63,945 nt of DNA from Flavobacteriaceae bacterium (GCA_004359435.1 PTET01000002.1:237491-301435); one strand, 5' to 3'; shown: positions 18,374 through 27,728, numbered from the stretch's first letter. Program-made: numbers and translations. The notes: a model not told the origin generated them from the sequence alone.

Positions 18374-19588
18374 CTAAATATCGGTTGGAAAAGGGTCCAC
18401 AAAAGCTTTTTGGCTTTCAAATTGTGCCATTTCACTCTTTTGCAACAAACATTTTTCTAACTCTAGAACAATCTCTTCTTTGTCTAGGTTTTGTCCGATG
18501 AAAACGATTTCGTTGGTTCTGTCTCCCCAATCTTTGTCCCATCTGCTTTCGATAAATTCTCGGTTTTCAACAAAAGAAGCATATTTGATTCTTTCAGAAA
18601 AAGGTTTAGATGCCCACCAAACCCCAGCTCTCTCCAAACGAGAAGAACCACCTGCCTGAGAAAAATTCAGGGCATCGTCGGGACTAGACGCCAACCAGAA
18701 AAGGCCTTTGGCTCTGATGATTCCCATGGGGTAATTTTCATTGATAAAATTCCAAAATCTTTCGGGATGAAAAGGTTTCTGACTGCGGAACACAAAGGAA
18801 GAAATGCCGTATTCCTCTGTTTCTGGAGTGTGTTCTCCCCCTTCCAATTCCTTTTGCCATCCGGCAGAAGTTTGAGCCAGTTCAAAATCAAAAAGATGGG
18901 TACTCAGGATTTCTTTGGGATGAATCTTACCAAAATCTGAAGTCAAGATTTTGGCTCCAGGGTTCAGTTTTTGGATAGATGCTCTAAGCAGTCCGACCGT
19001 GTTTTCATCAACCAAATCTGTTTTGTTGAGAATGATGACATTGGCAAATTCGATTTGGTCTGTCAACAGATTTACAATCGTTCTGTAATCTCCCTCTATT
19101 TCTGTGAGGTTTCAATCGATTAGCAGTTCATTGGTTCCAAAATCTTTGAAAAAATTGAAACAATCTACCACTGTAACCATGGTATCGATATAACTGAACC
19201 TAGACAAATCTATACCGCTTTCTTCATCCACAAAACTGAAGGTTTGGGCTACGGGAACTGGCTCACTGATTCCTGTGCTTTCGATGAGAAGATAATCAAA
19301 TCTGCCTTCTTTGGCCAATTTCTCCACTTCTACCATTAAGTCTTCCCGAAGCGTGCAACAAATACACCCATTGCTCATTTCTACCAATTTCTCTTGGGTT
19401 CTGGAAAGCACATTTTGTTCATTTACCAGTCTGGCATCCACATTTACTTCACTCATATCATTGACAATCACAGCCACTTTTAGCCCTTCTTTGTTGTGCA
19501 AAATATGATTGAGCAAGGTTGTTTTTCCCGCTCCCAAAAACCCACTCAATACGGTTACGGGCAACTTTTTGAATTGATAATCTGTCAT
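18374..19588 (-). pseudogene. CobW-family (G3E) zinc GTPase interrupted by an in-frame TGA
   Basis: The first 158 residues hold the G3E P-loop [13 protein letters not shown], the metal motif CICCTLRE (CxCC) and the Walker-type ESTG. After NELLID a TGA replaces what is normally an Arg codon, and the same frame resumes at once with LTEIEGDYRTIVNLL, the GTPase motif ILNKTDLV and the CobW C-terminal domain. One C-to-T change (CGA to TGA) explains it; total length without the stop is about 404 residues, normal for ZigA/YciC-like zinc metallochaperones. The start overlaps the merC-like stop by four bases. Neighbours and upstream Zur-like boxes support a zinc role. Confidence 0.85.
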
Positions 19589-19953
19589 TTTATGTTATTT
19601 GTGCTTTTGATTAAAGTGTTGATATTGAAAAGATGTCCGAGAACAATCAGAATTGAAAAAAAATATCCTACAAATTCAAGCCAAAAAAACTCATCTTGGA
19701 AAAGCGTGCAAACCACAAACCCCCAGAAACAAATCCAAAGAAAGACTGATGTTTTGTCGTTTTTGGAGCATTGGGTTGCTCGAAAGATGGAAAAAAAACA
19801 GACCAACAAGAAAACATATTCAAATGCTGGATTTGCCAAAACCCCAAACCCAAAGGCCATAAGTATGGGAGTGGCAATACAATGAATCAAACAAAAAGAT
19901 GAATTCAGTATTCCAATGAGGTCTGCTTTGTTTGCTTTGAATGTGACTATCAT
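19585..19953 (-). CDS. MerC-domain membrane protein
   Basis: A 122-residue four-helix membrane protein. The first helix carries the MerC signature with two Cys around [10 protein letters not shown] (CxxHC), which binds or passes metal in mercury transporters. In Bacteroidota, MerC-domain genes often lie next to CobW GTPases under zinc control, so zinc rather than mercury is the probable cargo here; this is inference. It overlaps the GTPase gene by four bases and its own ATG overlaps the stop of an upstream 3' gene end. Confidence 0.8.
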   Translation of the reverse strand: MIVTFKANKADLIGILNSSFCLIHCIATPILMAFGFGVLANPAFEYVFLLVCFFSIFRATQCSKNDKTSVFLWICFWGFVVCTLFQDEFFWLEFVGYFFSILIVLGHLFNINTLIKSTNNIK

Positions 19954-20129
19954 ACTTTACTTGGATTTGAAATTTGTTGAATTTCGGCTTTAATGGGCAA
20001 TCGTATATCATCTCCTCTTTTTATGAAAGTAAAATCCGATGGGTACAAAATATAATTTTCAAGATTTTGAAATCAATATGGTTTTCCAATCCCACATTTA
20101 AATCATTCTATTATAGATTTATCTTTAAT
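19954..20129. other. Leader region with the 3' end of a lost upstream gene
   Basis: On the minus strand an open frame runs YILYPSDFTFIKRGDDIRLP, ends in a TGA that overlaps the MerC ATG, and has no start codon. The overlap style (ATGA) is that of a real operon partner, so a further gene was probably deleted between here and the Zur-like boxes. I cannot name it. No complete gene is visible in this gap. Confidence 0.4.
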
Positions 20130-20180
20130 GCAACTGAGTTGCGAAAATACGGAATATTTTCACAAACGCAACAATGTTGC
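20130..20180. promoter_or_regulatory. Two Zur-like operators
   Basis: Two 13-bp dyads GCAACnnnGTTGC (GCAACTGAGTTGC and GCAACAATGTTGC) lie 38 bp centre to centre, upstream of the MerC/GTPase operon. Fur-family zinc regulators bind dyads of this type, and a COG0523 GTPase is a classic Zur target. The match to zinc control is inference from target genes and symmetry; the repeat itself is exact. Confidence 0.65.
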
Positions 20181-20230
20181 AATTAAAAAATCAAAACAGA
20201 TATTTTGATAAAAGGAAATAGATAAAAGCA

Positions 20231-20263
20231 AAAAAAGTTCAAACCCTTTGGGTTCAAACTTTT
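20231..20263. terminator. Bidirectional terminator
   Basis: Long stem AAAAGTTTGAACC/GGTTCAAACTTTT on the minus strand with a CAAAG-type loop. It follows the four-helix membrane protein gene. Confidence 0.85.
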
Positions 20264-20299
20264 AAGTGATAAACTATAAGATAGAAAAAAGGAAAACGA

Positions 20300-20686
20300 T
20301 TACTTCTTATCCAAAAATCTGGAAATAAGATACACTGCACCAAAGGTTTCAATTAGGCTCAAAGGAATGGCCAAAGGGAGTATTCCAAAAGGCAAAACCC
20401 CCATATTTCCAATTACCAACCACATGAGTACAAAACCAATAAACCAAGAAAGTAAAGTGGTTTGAATAAGGGAAAATTTGCCTCTTAGAATAAAAATAAC
20501 GATGGCAAAACACAAAGACCAAAGTCCCCAGATGGCTCCATTGATGGGTTTTTCTGGAAAAATGAGACCCATATTTTGGTAGTGCTCACTCCACAACGTA
20601 TGCAACCAAAAGGAATTGCGAACAAACTCTGAGATGCCAATCCAAAGGGTTGCCAAAAAAATGGGCAAAACAGTTTTTTTAAACAT
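20300..20686 (-). CDS. Four-helix membrane protein of unknown function
   Basis: A 128-residue integral membrane protein with four hydrophobic segments (around residues 5-22, 50-66, 75-95 and 100-122) and little outside the membrane. Similar short proteins are widespread hypotheticals in Flavobacteriia. The complete frame, own terminator and own upstream gap make it a separate transcription unit. No function is proposed. Confidence 0.75.
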   Translation of the reverse strand: MFKKTVLPIFLATLWIGISEFVRNSFWLHTLWSEHYQNMGLIFPEKPINGAIWGLWSLCFAIVIFILRGKFSLIQTTLLSWFIGFVLMWLVIGNMGVLPFGILPLAIPLSLIETFGAVYLISRFLDKK

Positions 20687-20767
20687 GTTCTATGTTTTTA
20701 TTGTTCAAAAAATACAATGGAAAACCAAATACAGTTTGCTTTGAACCATTTACATCCCTCATCTTTT

Positions 20768-21262
20768 TTATGGATTAAATTGCAATGGGTTATTGATATG
20801 GGTGTTGTTTTGAAAAATAAGTTTCTCACTATTGGTTCCATTTCCAACATTCACCCCGCCACCGTCTTCCCAGTGGTTATTAGTCACAAGACCAGATTGA
20901 ACAAAATAAAATGCTGTACTGTCATCCACTGTTCCTCTGATGTCGCAATTTTTCATGATGACATTGGTAGTGATTCCAGATATGTTTCCAATTTGTGGGC
21001 CAGCTTCTGTTGAATAGAAAGCATATTTTCCATTTACCATGGGTCTTTCAATTCTAAAATTTGAAATCGTAATGTTGTTCCAGTCTCCTTTGAAGGTGCA
21101 TCTTCCAAGACGCAAAAGTGCCAAATCATCAATGATGAAATCAGCCCCCCCTTTGCCCATAGAAGCCCACTGTCCCCTACTTTTGTTTTCAAGCCCAAGC
21201 ATCGTTTGGTAAACTTTTCGAGGCTCAGATAAAATTTCTATCTTAAATTCTAACTTTTTCAT
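20768..21262 (-). pseudogene. In-frame chimera: SRPBCC N-terminus joined to parallel beta-helix C-terminus
   Basis: Residues 1-28 (MKKLEFKIEI...KVYQTMLGLENKS) are the start of an AHSA1/SRPBCC lipid-binding-fold protein; an intact relative further right in this window shares KVYQTMLGL. From about residue 36 the sequence becomes a right-handed beta-helix (repeated short strands such as NITISNFRIERPMV and NVIMKNCDIRG), normally found in long secreted proteins with a signal peptide. Neither half can be a complete domain. The frame is retained by chance, so this is a deletion fusion rather than a real architecture. Confidence 0.65.
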
Positions 21263-21278
21263 GGTTTATTATGGTTTA

Positions 21279-21821
21279 TCATGGTTTTTCAAGTAGGGTT
21301 TTTAGTTTGAGAAGTCCCGTTTGCAGGTCATCCCCAATCATTTTTTCAAAATCCATAAAAATGAGCCACAAATTGAAGGGATAGTCCATATGTCCTTTGA
21401 ACCCCCAAATTACTTTGGTCTGGTTTTCACCCAAAGACTCGGTTGACAAAAACGCAGGTTCTGTTGCTTGAAAGGGTTTGATAAATCTGAGCTCGTACTC
21501 TATGCGTTCACCTGGAATAATTTTCTTGATTTCTTGTTCTCCGTGCCCTACATCTTGATTTTCACTTTCCCATCGAGAGACAAATCCCACGGTTCCATCG
21601 GTTCCAGAGTAAGATTTTTTCATATTTGGGTCTAGGCTCGCCCATTTTGAAAAATTGTCCTGATTTTTTAAGAATTTGAGATATTCAAATACTTCCTCTT
21701 TGGGTTTGTTGATGATGATTTCTTTTTCTACTTCATATTCTTTCTTGACAAAAAGGGCTGAAATCAAGGCCAAAGCCAAGACTATTCCCAGAAATGACAA
21801 AATGATTTTTAGAATTCTCAT
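21279..21821 (-). CDS. SRPBCC/polyketide cyclase family membrane-anchored protein
   Basis: A 180-residue protein with one N-terminal transmembrane helix and a full SRPBCC domain (about residues 30-178) beginning EKEIIINKPKEEVFEYL, with central WESENQDVGHGEQEI and a C-terminal helix. This is a usual length and layout for the polyketide-cyclase-2 type group in flavobacteria. It may bind a hydrophobic ligand; the ligand is unknown. It is unbroken, unlike the chimera beside it. Confidence 0.8.
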   Translation of the reverse strand: MRILKIILSFLGIVLALALISALFVKKEYEVEKEIIINKPKEEVFEYLKFLKNQDNFSKWASLDPNMKKSYSGTDGTVGFVSRWESENQDVGHGEQEIKKIIPGERIEYELRFIKPFQATEPAFLSTESLGENQTKVIWGFKGHMDYPFNLWLIFMDFEKMIGDDLQTGLLKLKTLLEKP

Positions 21822-21916
21822 GTTTTGAATGTTTTAGGTGTTTGGAATTTTGGTTTTGATGAAAATGGGATATTACCTATGCCAATGTAAATCTTTGTAA
21901 TTCGTTTCAACACAAA

Positions 21917-22111
21917 TCAAGTATTGGAATGCAATGCCATGATATTCCCTTCAGAATCAAAAAACAAAGCCATAAATCCATTTGAACCAATGGATGTTTT
22001 GGGCATGGTATAAAGAACTTCAGTATTTGAAAGATCAATTGGATTTTCTTCTGGTTGATTACAAGCCATAAAAATTGCTAAAAGGGATATATATAAGTAC
22101 ATTTTTTTCAT
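21917..22111 (-). pseudogene. In-frame micro-fusion: lipoprotein signal joined to VOC-domain C-terminus
   Basis: The first 20 residues are a lipoprotein signal (lipobox FMAC). The last 27 residues, containing GSNGFMALFFDSEGNIMALH, match the C-terminal strand of glyoxalase/bleomycin-resistance (VOC) enzymes, which are cytoplasmic and about 120 residues long. A VOC C-terminus cannot fold alone and would not carry a lipoprotein signal. I infer deletion of the lipoprotein 3' end and most of a VOC gene. Confidence 0.6.
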
Positions 22112-22295
22112 GTTATAATAATTTGTTTACCCAACTTCCAAGGAATTAAAACTTCGCAAAAAATAAAAAAGTCTAGGAAAATAGAATGAATATGATTTAT
22201 ATTTCAAAGCGTTAAAAATAAATAAAATTTATAAACTATTATTCAGTCTTTCTTCTTAGTTCTAAAGTTTAGAAATAATATACAACTAAGATTAT

Positions 22296-23225
22296 TTACC
22301 ACAGATTCTCACCTATAATTTCAATCAATTTATTTTCAATTTCTGGTTCAAAGTCCGAATGGCCGCCCTGCAAAACATACAACTCACTGTTTTTCAACTT
22401 AGAATCTAATTCAATGACAAAAGAAACAGGACAAATGGCATCCTGTTTTCCATGTACAATTTTGATAGGAATTTGTTCTAGTTTATTAATATTCTCCAAA
22501 ATATAGTTCTCACTTATAAAACATTGATTTTTTAAATAATAGGACTCCATAATGGACAAGCTTTCAAATGGAATTCGGTTCAAAATAGCATCTACTTCTT
22601 GTTCTGTAATATTCTTCTTGAAGATTGAAATCTCATAGAATGACCACTCATAAGCATAAAACCTTTTCTCATTGGGATTTCCATTTATCATTTTGTTTGA
22701 ATAATATTCCGCAATTGTGCATTTGCTATCACTGGGAACATTTTGGCTAAACCGCTTCCATACTTCTGGAAATTCTTTTTTGACACCTCCTTCTAGATAA
22801 TAATCGATAGATTCTTTGTTGGCCAAAAACACACCTCTTAAAAGTAAACCTCTCACCCTACTTGGATTTTGAATTGCGAAAACCAGACCAAGAGTTGTTC
22901 CCCATGATCCACCAAAAATCAATACTTTTTCGATGGCCAAATAATCCAAAAGTTGATTGATATCCTTCACCAAATCTCCAGTGGTGTTTTCTTCAATACA
23001 ACCAAAGGGAATACTTCTGGAAGATCCTCTTTGATCAAAGAATAAAACCCGATTGATTTTAAAATCGAAGAATCTCTTGTCCAAATCCGAAAAACCCATA
23101 CCTGGTCCTCCGTGAAGAAACAAAATCACTTCTCCATTTGGATTTCCGCAATCTTCGTAATAAATCTGATGAATCTCGCTTACTTTTAAAAATCCCGACT
23201 TGTTTGGTTGATTTAGGTTTTCCAT
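22296..23225 (-). CDS. pip: Prolyl aminopeptidase-like alpha/beta hydrolase
   Basis: A 309-residue peptidase S33 family enzyme. It shows the oxyanion motif HGGPGMG, the FFDQRGSSRS segment, the nucleophile elbow GGSWGTTLGL, the acid in HGKQDAICP and the His in GGHSDFE. These match proline iminopeptidase, which removes N-terminal Pro from peptides in the cytoplasm. The length is normal, so the gene looks functional. It is flanked by about 170-base non-coding gaps and probably forms its own unit. Confidence 0.88.
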   Translation of the reverse strand: MENLNQPNKSGFLKVSEIHQIYYEDCGNPNGEVILFLHGGPGMGFSDLDKRFFDFKINRVLFFDQRGSSRSIPFGCIEENTTGDLVKDINQLLDYLAIEKVLIFGGSWGTTLGLVFAIQNPSRVRGLLLRGVFLANKESIDYYLEGGVKKEFPEVWKRFSQNVPSDSKCTIAEYYSNKMINGNPNEKRFYAYEWSFYEISIFKKNITEQEVDAILNRIPFESLSIMESYYLKNQCFISENYILENINKLEQIPIKIVHGKQDAICPVSFVIELDSKLKNSELYVLQGGHSDFEPEIENKLIEIIGENLW

Positions 23226-23392
23226 CTCATCTATTTGATACAGGTTAGCGTTTTGGTTTGGTAGTAGGAATTTTAATCTAATTTAAAAAGAAAATCTGCA
23301 TTTCAAGATCAATTTAAGGTCAAGAATAAAATAAACACAATATGGAAGTAAAAAACATCTCGCTAAAACATTCAAAGTGTAGCCTTTCTAAA

Positions 23393-24247
23393 TTAAAGTT
23401 CTACAAATTCGATGTCTAAAATATCTTCATTCTCTAAGACAACTATAAAACTGGGTTTTGATACATATGATTGCTTTTGACCAACTACTTTTTGGTAGAT
23501 CAGGGTGATTTTTCCATTTTCCCCTTTTTGTACAGACACCGGCATCACCGAAGTTTCAAAATCGGTTTCGGGTAAGATGACCGCTAAAACAAGCTCTTTG
23601 CTAAAGTCTATTTCGGTTGGTCTCCCCTGTTTCCCCATAACTGTAGCCATGGAGAATATTTCGTTAAACTTTTCATCGTTACGAATTACCAGGTTACTTA
23701 AATTTCCTACGATGTCCAGTTCAGATTTTTCGGTCAATTCTTTGCCTAACCTAAACTTAGATTCAAACCTAAAATTTTTCTTTTTGTTATAGGAAGAGAA
23801 ATGTTTTAAGTTATCCTTTTCTCCACGTGTCATTTCTGCTTTTTCGTATGGCAACCCTGAAAGCTTCTTGGCGATAAATGTAGAAATATTTTTTTGGGCT
23901 TCTATGTTGAGAAAATATACACCTGGTTTGTTGTCCTTTGTCAAATAGGTTCTCACATTGATTTCAGCAAAATTGGATATCCATGAAATTGAAGGTAAAT
24001 TTCTGGGTCGAATTTTCTCCATAGAAAACGCTACGATCGAAACCCAAGACTCACCTTGAAATTTATCTATGGGAAGATTTGATGGCGTGAATTTTTGCAA
24101 TTCGCTTTCTTCTACTTTCCAATGTAAAAAAAGTGCATCGTTCCACTGTTGATAATAACTCCATTTTCTGTTGGGCAAACCCCAGGTTCTATGGCTTATG
24201 TTTTTGAGAATATCTTTGATTTCTTTCATATAATCAGAATCGTTCAA
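23393..24247 (-). pseudogene. In-frame chimera: DUF2071 N-terminus with an unrelated C-terminal domain
   Basis: Residues 1-180 follow DUF2071 (YqjF-like): HRTWGLPNRKWSYYQQW, WVSIVAFSMEKIRPRNLP, INVRTYLTKDNKPGVYFLN. The later part of DUF2071, with its second strand set, is missing. From about residue 195 a different secreted-type domain appears (IFSMATVMGKQGRPTEIDFS through SYVSKPSFIVVLENED), known to me from flavobacterial proteins that carry a signal peptide. The join lies near residue 180-190 and keeps the frame. A genuine two-domain protein cannot be excluded without a database search. Confidence 0.6.
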
Positions 24248-24354
24248 GCAAAGGAGTATCTAAAATTAGGTTTCAGCTTGAATACGAATCTAATGAAAAT
24301 CAAGTAAATTCTAGCTTTTGCTTGCAAAAAATCATTTTAACCCTTGAACCAAAC

Positions 24355-24909
24355 TCAGGATAGAAAATCAAGCGAATGTTTTTCGAAATCATTTCTCTCT
24401 ATTTTATACCAATTGTGTTTTACTCCATCCAAATCAAAGGTTTCTACAAAAGTTAGTCCTACTTTTCTCAAAACTTTGTCTGAAGCTAAATTTTCGCTGT
24501 CTGCCCTTGCATAAACTTGGTTTGCACCCAATATTTTAAAAGCATATTCCAATGAAGCAACGGCGGTTTCTGTTGCAATTCCTTTTCCCCAATATTTTCT
24601 ACTTAACCTATATCCAAGATCGTAATAATTTTGATGGTTGTTGATGTTTTCTGTGACCAAATCTAGTCCCGACCAACCGATAAAGTCATTTGATTTTTTG
24701 TCAATGATTGCCCATCGCCCTACTCCAACCTCTAAGTATTTTTTCCTGACCAAATTTATGAGGTTCAATGTTTCTTCTATACTTTTTACCGTTTTGTTCC
24801 CTAAGAATCTGTGGACTTCAGGGTCGCTGTGCAGTTGAAACATTCCGTCAATGTCTGTTAGAAGAATTTCTCTAAGAATAAAACGCTCTGTTTGGGCAAA
24901 TATCTTCAT
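24355..24909 (-). CDS. RimJ/RimL-type GNAT acetyltransferase
   Basis: A 184-residue enzyme with the N-terminal ERFILREILLTDID typical of the RimJ/RimL branch, the acetyl-CoA loop GYRLSRKYWGKGIATETA and the terminal ENLASDKVLRKVGLTFVE. All four GNAT motifs are in order and the length is normal. It would transfer acetyl from acetyl-CoA to a protein N-terminus or small amine; the acceptor is not evident. It ends close to the DinB-like gene and may share a transcript with it. Confidence 0.88.
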   Translation of the reverse strand: MKIFAQTERFILREILLTDIDGMFQLHSDPEVHRFLGNKTVKSIEETLNLINLVRKKYLEVGVGRWAIIDKKSNDFIGWSGLDLVTENINNHQNYYDLGYRLSRKYWGKGIATETAVASLEYAFKILGANQVYARADSENLASDKVLRKVGLTFVETFDLDGVKHNWYKIERNDFEKHSLDFLS

Positions 24910-24917
24910 GTCGTTAT

Positions 24918-25355
24918 CTAATAATTAATCACCTGATTTAAATGGTGTTCCAAGTGTTCTACGTAATCAACTATCAGAAATTCCAAAGAATAAAGCTTTT
25001 CACCAATCTTGATTTGATTCTGTAAATTCTCTTTTGAAATTCGGGTAATTATTTCTAGTATTTGCCTGTTGTAGATGGTCCAAAAATGGATGATTTGTTG
25101 GTTATCGATTTCTTGGTAAAAGCCAAATTCGTTCCACTTGTTTTGGTCGTAACCAATTTCTGGGTTTTCTTCAAACTGTCCACGTACAAATCTTTGATGG
25201 TTGTTTGTAGCAGAATCTACCAAATGTCCCAAAATTTGTTTTTTGCTCCATTTGTTTGGAAAAGGCTTTGCAGACATCTCTTGTTCTCCTATTTGTGTCA
25301 AAATGCTAGGTGCTTTGTCTACAATATGTTTTAGTTTAAGTATCGCTTTTTCCAT
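24918..25355 (-). CDS. DinB-superfamily protein
   Basis: The start MEKAILKLKHIV is preferred over a Met seven codons upstream. The four-helix DinB fold is marked by KWSKKQILGHLVDSATNNHQRF (first metal His) and the C-terminal YVEHLEHHLNQ (second and third His). The length of about 145 is normal. DinB-like proteins bind a divalent metal and several act as thiol transferases; the substrate here is unknown. The gene sits between an acetyltransferase and a DUF2200 gene on one strand. Confidence 0.85.
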   Translation of the reverse strand: MEKAILKLKHIVDKAPSILTQIGEQEMSAKPFPNKWSKKQILGHLVDSATNNHQRFVRGQFEENPEIGYDQNKWNEFGFYQEIDNQQIIHFWTIYNRQILEIITRISKENLQNQIKIGEKLYSLEFLIVDYVEHLEHHLNQVINY

Positions 25356-25429
25356 TTTTCTAACATTTTGATTCATTTACCTTCACCTATTCAAAAACTT
25401 TTCGAGAATCCTTAATTATTTTTTAAATT

Positions 25430-25792
25430 CTACTGTCTTAAGATTTTTTCTATTTTTTTGCCTTTTGCCAATTCGTCAATTAGCTTGTCAAGACATCTAA
25501 TTTTTCGAGTTAATGGATTCTGAATCTCTTCTATCCTATATCCACAAATTAATCCGGTAATTTTTTCTGCGTTAGGATTAAGGAAAGCTTTATCGAAAAA
25601 AGTTTCAAAAGTGACGTCCTTTTCAATGAATTTTTGAAGCTGTTTCTGGTTAAATGAAGTCAACCATTCAACAACTTGATATAATTCTTCTTTTGTTCTT
25701 CCCTTGCTTTCTACTTTCTTTACATAATGGGGAAATACAGAAGCTAAAGTAATTTTAGCTATACGCTCATTGTGTTTTTCAGTTTCCTTCAT
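25430..25792 (-). CDS. DUF2200 family protein
   Basis: Starting at MKETEKHNERIAKITLASVFP, the protein covers the full DUF2200 unit: KGRTKEELYQVVEWLT, TFETFFDKAFLNPNA, ITGLICGYRIEEI and a basic C-terminus with LAKGKKIEKIL. An upstream Met extension of 15 residues is not part of the family. The fold is predicted mixed alpha/beta and the role is unknown. It is intact and stands apart from its neighbours by non-coding DNA. Confidence 0.88.
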   Translation of the reverse strand: MKETEKHNERIAKITLASVFPHYVKKVESKGRTKEELYQVVEWLTSFNQKQLQKFIEKDVTFETFFDKAFLNPNAEKITGLICGYRIEEIQNPLTRKIRCLDKLIDELAKGKKIEKILRQ

Positions 25793-25985
25793 TTGCTTCT
25801 GGTTAATTGATAGGATATTACTTTTTTTCAATACCATTATCTTGTACTGGTCTAAAATAAAGTTTGGAATTCAGAATCAAACCTTTGCCATAGAACTAAT
25901 TTAGTAAATATCCCTGAACTTCAAGTCTTACTTTTTGCCAAAAATAAGAATACTCAAAATAGTGGTTGGTAAAATTGATTAAAAC

Positions 25986-26020
25986 AAAAAGCCATTCACA
26001 AAGTTGCAAATGGCTTTTTG
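25986..26020. terminator. Bidirectional terminator
   Basis: The stem AAAAAGCCATT.../AATGGCTTTTT closes a loop of about 13 bases, next to the SnoaL-like lipoprotein gene end. Confidence 0.85.
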
Positions 26021-26038
26021 AAAGGAAGTATTTTGGTT

Positions 26039-26920
26039 TTAGAATTTCCCGTTGCTGTTTTTCCAATTTTCTTTGGCAGGAATGGGCTCAATGATGTCCC
26101 AATGCTCTACAATTTGTCCGTTTTCTACTCTGAACAAATCGTAAAAAGCGACATGCTCACCTTTCCCGAATTTTCCTTCGCTCATTGTTAATACAAAGTT
26201 TCCTTCGCCAAGTACCTTGTGCACTTTGTCATACACCATCACAAGTCCGTTTTTGGCAAAATAATCCAATGCCGCACCCAAACCATCCAAACCATCGGCT
26301 ACACCTGAGTTGTGCTGAAGGTATTTGTTAGGATTGATGTAGGTAGTGAGTTTTTCCACTTTGCCTTCTCTGAGTACATCGTTTACAAAACCACTCACGA
26401 TTTTCTTGTTTTCTTCAGTTTTGTCAACGTCCACAATTTGCGTTTCTCCATCAAATTGCGTTCTTCCACTAGGGTTTGGAGGAGTGATTTCCGTTAGATT
26501 GTCCCAATGTTCCACAATTTTTCCGTCTTCAAATCGAAATACATCAAAACCCGCCTTAGGTCCGAAAAAATTGTACTGGGTATGGGTGAATACATAATCA
26601 CCATCTTGAAAGGCTCTCACTGTGTTTGCTTTTGCCGAATTTGGTGGTAATGCATGTAATATTTCACCAAAACCTGCCAGTCCATCACCCACCGCCAGAT
26701 TGTGCTGAATGTATTTGTTTGGATTGATGTATCCCACAGGTTCTTGTGCTCCTGTTTCAAGTGATTTTAGTAGACTAACTACTTTTTCTTTGTTTGAAAT
26801 TTCCATTTTGTTAATTTTTTTTGAATTTGAAATTGCGTTGCGATGGGTACTACAAGAAGACAATCCAACGCCCAGAATTATCGTTGCCACTGTGGCTGCA
26901 CCCCGTATTATTTTGTTCAT
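26039..26920 (-). CDS. Lipoprotein with two SnoaL-like domains
   Basis: After a lipoprotein signal (GLSSC), two homologous NTF2-fold domains of the SnoaL-like type follow. Each has a YINPNKY motif with QHN, a GLxGxG turn and a C-terminal FRxExGxIVEHWD motif. The two units are about 120 residues each and clearly arose by tandem duplication. Such predicted ester cyclases are usually soluble; here the signal sends them to the periplasm or surface. The gene is complete with its own terminator. A truncated AraC-type gene lies upstream. Confidence 0.82.
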   Translation of the reverse strand: MNKIIRGAATVATIILGVGLSSCSTHRNAISNSKKINKMEISNKEKVVSLLKSLETGAQEPVGYINPNKYIQHNLAVGDGLAGFGEILHALPPNSAKANTVRAFQDGDYVFTHTQYNFFGPKAGFDVFRFEDGKIVEHWDNLTEITPPNPSGRTQFDGETQIVDVDKTEENKKIVSGFVNDVLREGKVEKLTTYINPNKYLQHNSGVADGLDGLGAALDYFAKNGLVMVYDKVHKVLGEGNFVLTMSEGKFGKGEHVAFYDLFRVENGQIVEHWDIIEPIPAKENWKNSNGKF

Positions 26921-27002
26921 ATTGCTATGTTTTAATTACGATGCAAAGTTGCAACCAACATCAAAAATGGAAAAGGTAGCTTTGTGCCTTTGGATGATAC
27001 TT

Positions 27003-27647
27003 TTACGCCAAGCTGTGATTTTCTCTGAATTCGGTAGGAGTAAGGGAACTGTGTTTTTTGAAATATTTGATAAAATTGGTGGGTTCTTCAAAGCCCATGA
27101 GATAACAAATCTCTTTGACGCTGAGGTTAGTATGTGCCAAAATTCGTTTGGTTTCCAGCAAAATTCTATCGTCGATAATTTCTTTGGGTGTTTTTCCAAA
27201 AACCTTTGAGGTGGATTGATTGAGTCTCTTTTCCGAAATGTTCATTTCACGAGCGTAAAAATTTACCTGCTTTTGGGTTTTGAAATGGGTTTCCAGCAAA
27301 TCTTTGAAAAGCATGACATTGTCGAGATCGGCGTCTTTCTTTGGTTCTATAAAATTTTGCTTTCTTTTTTCTCTTTCGGCATTGAGCAAGAAATTGTGCA
27401 GCAAATTTTTCAGAATGTCCGCTTGCAAAGGGTCTTTGGTCTGGTTTAGCTCTTGGGTCATCTGTTGCAAAAGCCGCTCAAAAATTTGGGTGGTCTGTTC
27501 AATTTGAATTTGCGAAACCGAAAACAGGTCGTTGAACAGAATGTTGTTTTTGAGAAATTTTGTGTCTGCATCGGTCTTAGGTTTTAAACAAAATGGCTTT
27601 GGTCTAGTTGATCTCGATACTATACACTTAAAATAGGAAGGAAAAGT
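27003..27647 (-). pseudogene. AraC-family regulator lacking its 5' end
   Basis: Two AraC-type HTH motifs are present: MNISEKRLNQSTSKVFGKTP and LSVKEICYLMGFEEPTNFIKYFKKHSSLTP. Upstream coding similarity (KTDADTKFLKNNILFNDL) runs without a stop to a TGA at the left edge of the promoter of the divergent gene, but without ATG or a full cupin-like ligand domain. A normal regulator of this class has about 280-300 residues, so about 90 are missing. An internal ATG could still make a 155-residue DNA-binding fragment. Confidence 0.7.
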
Positions 27648-27681
27648 TCAATGTAATTGCGATTTTTTCTTAAAATAAAGT

Positions 27682-27689
27682 TAATTTTG
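27682..27689 (+). promoter_or_regulatory. Bacteroidota-type -7 promoter box
   Basis: TAATTTTG fits the TAnnTTTG consensus. It lies 39 bases before the ATG of the rightward membrane protein gene, a sensible distance for a leader. Confidence 0.6.
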
Positions 27690-27728
27690 CATAAAAATAA
27701 ACAACACATTTATATCCCAATTTAAATT

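Noticed and set aside
18374-19588. TGA in the CobW gene as a selenocysteine or recoded codon
   Set aside because: The position corresponds to a variable Arg in the family, not to a catalytic Cys, and no SECIS-like hairpin follows. A nonsense mutation is simpler.
26039-26920. SnoaL-like tandem domains as another deletion fusion
   Set aside because: Both units are complete and similar to each other, and the signal peptide and terminator are in place, so this is a normal internal duplication.
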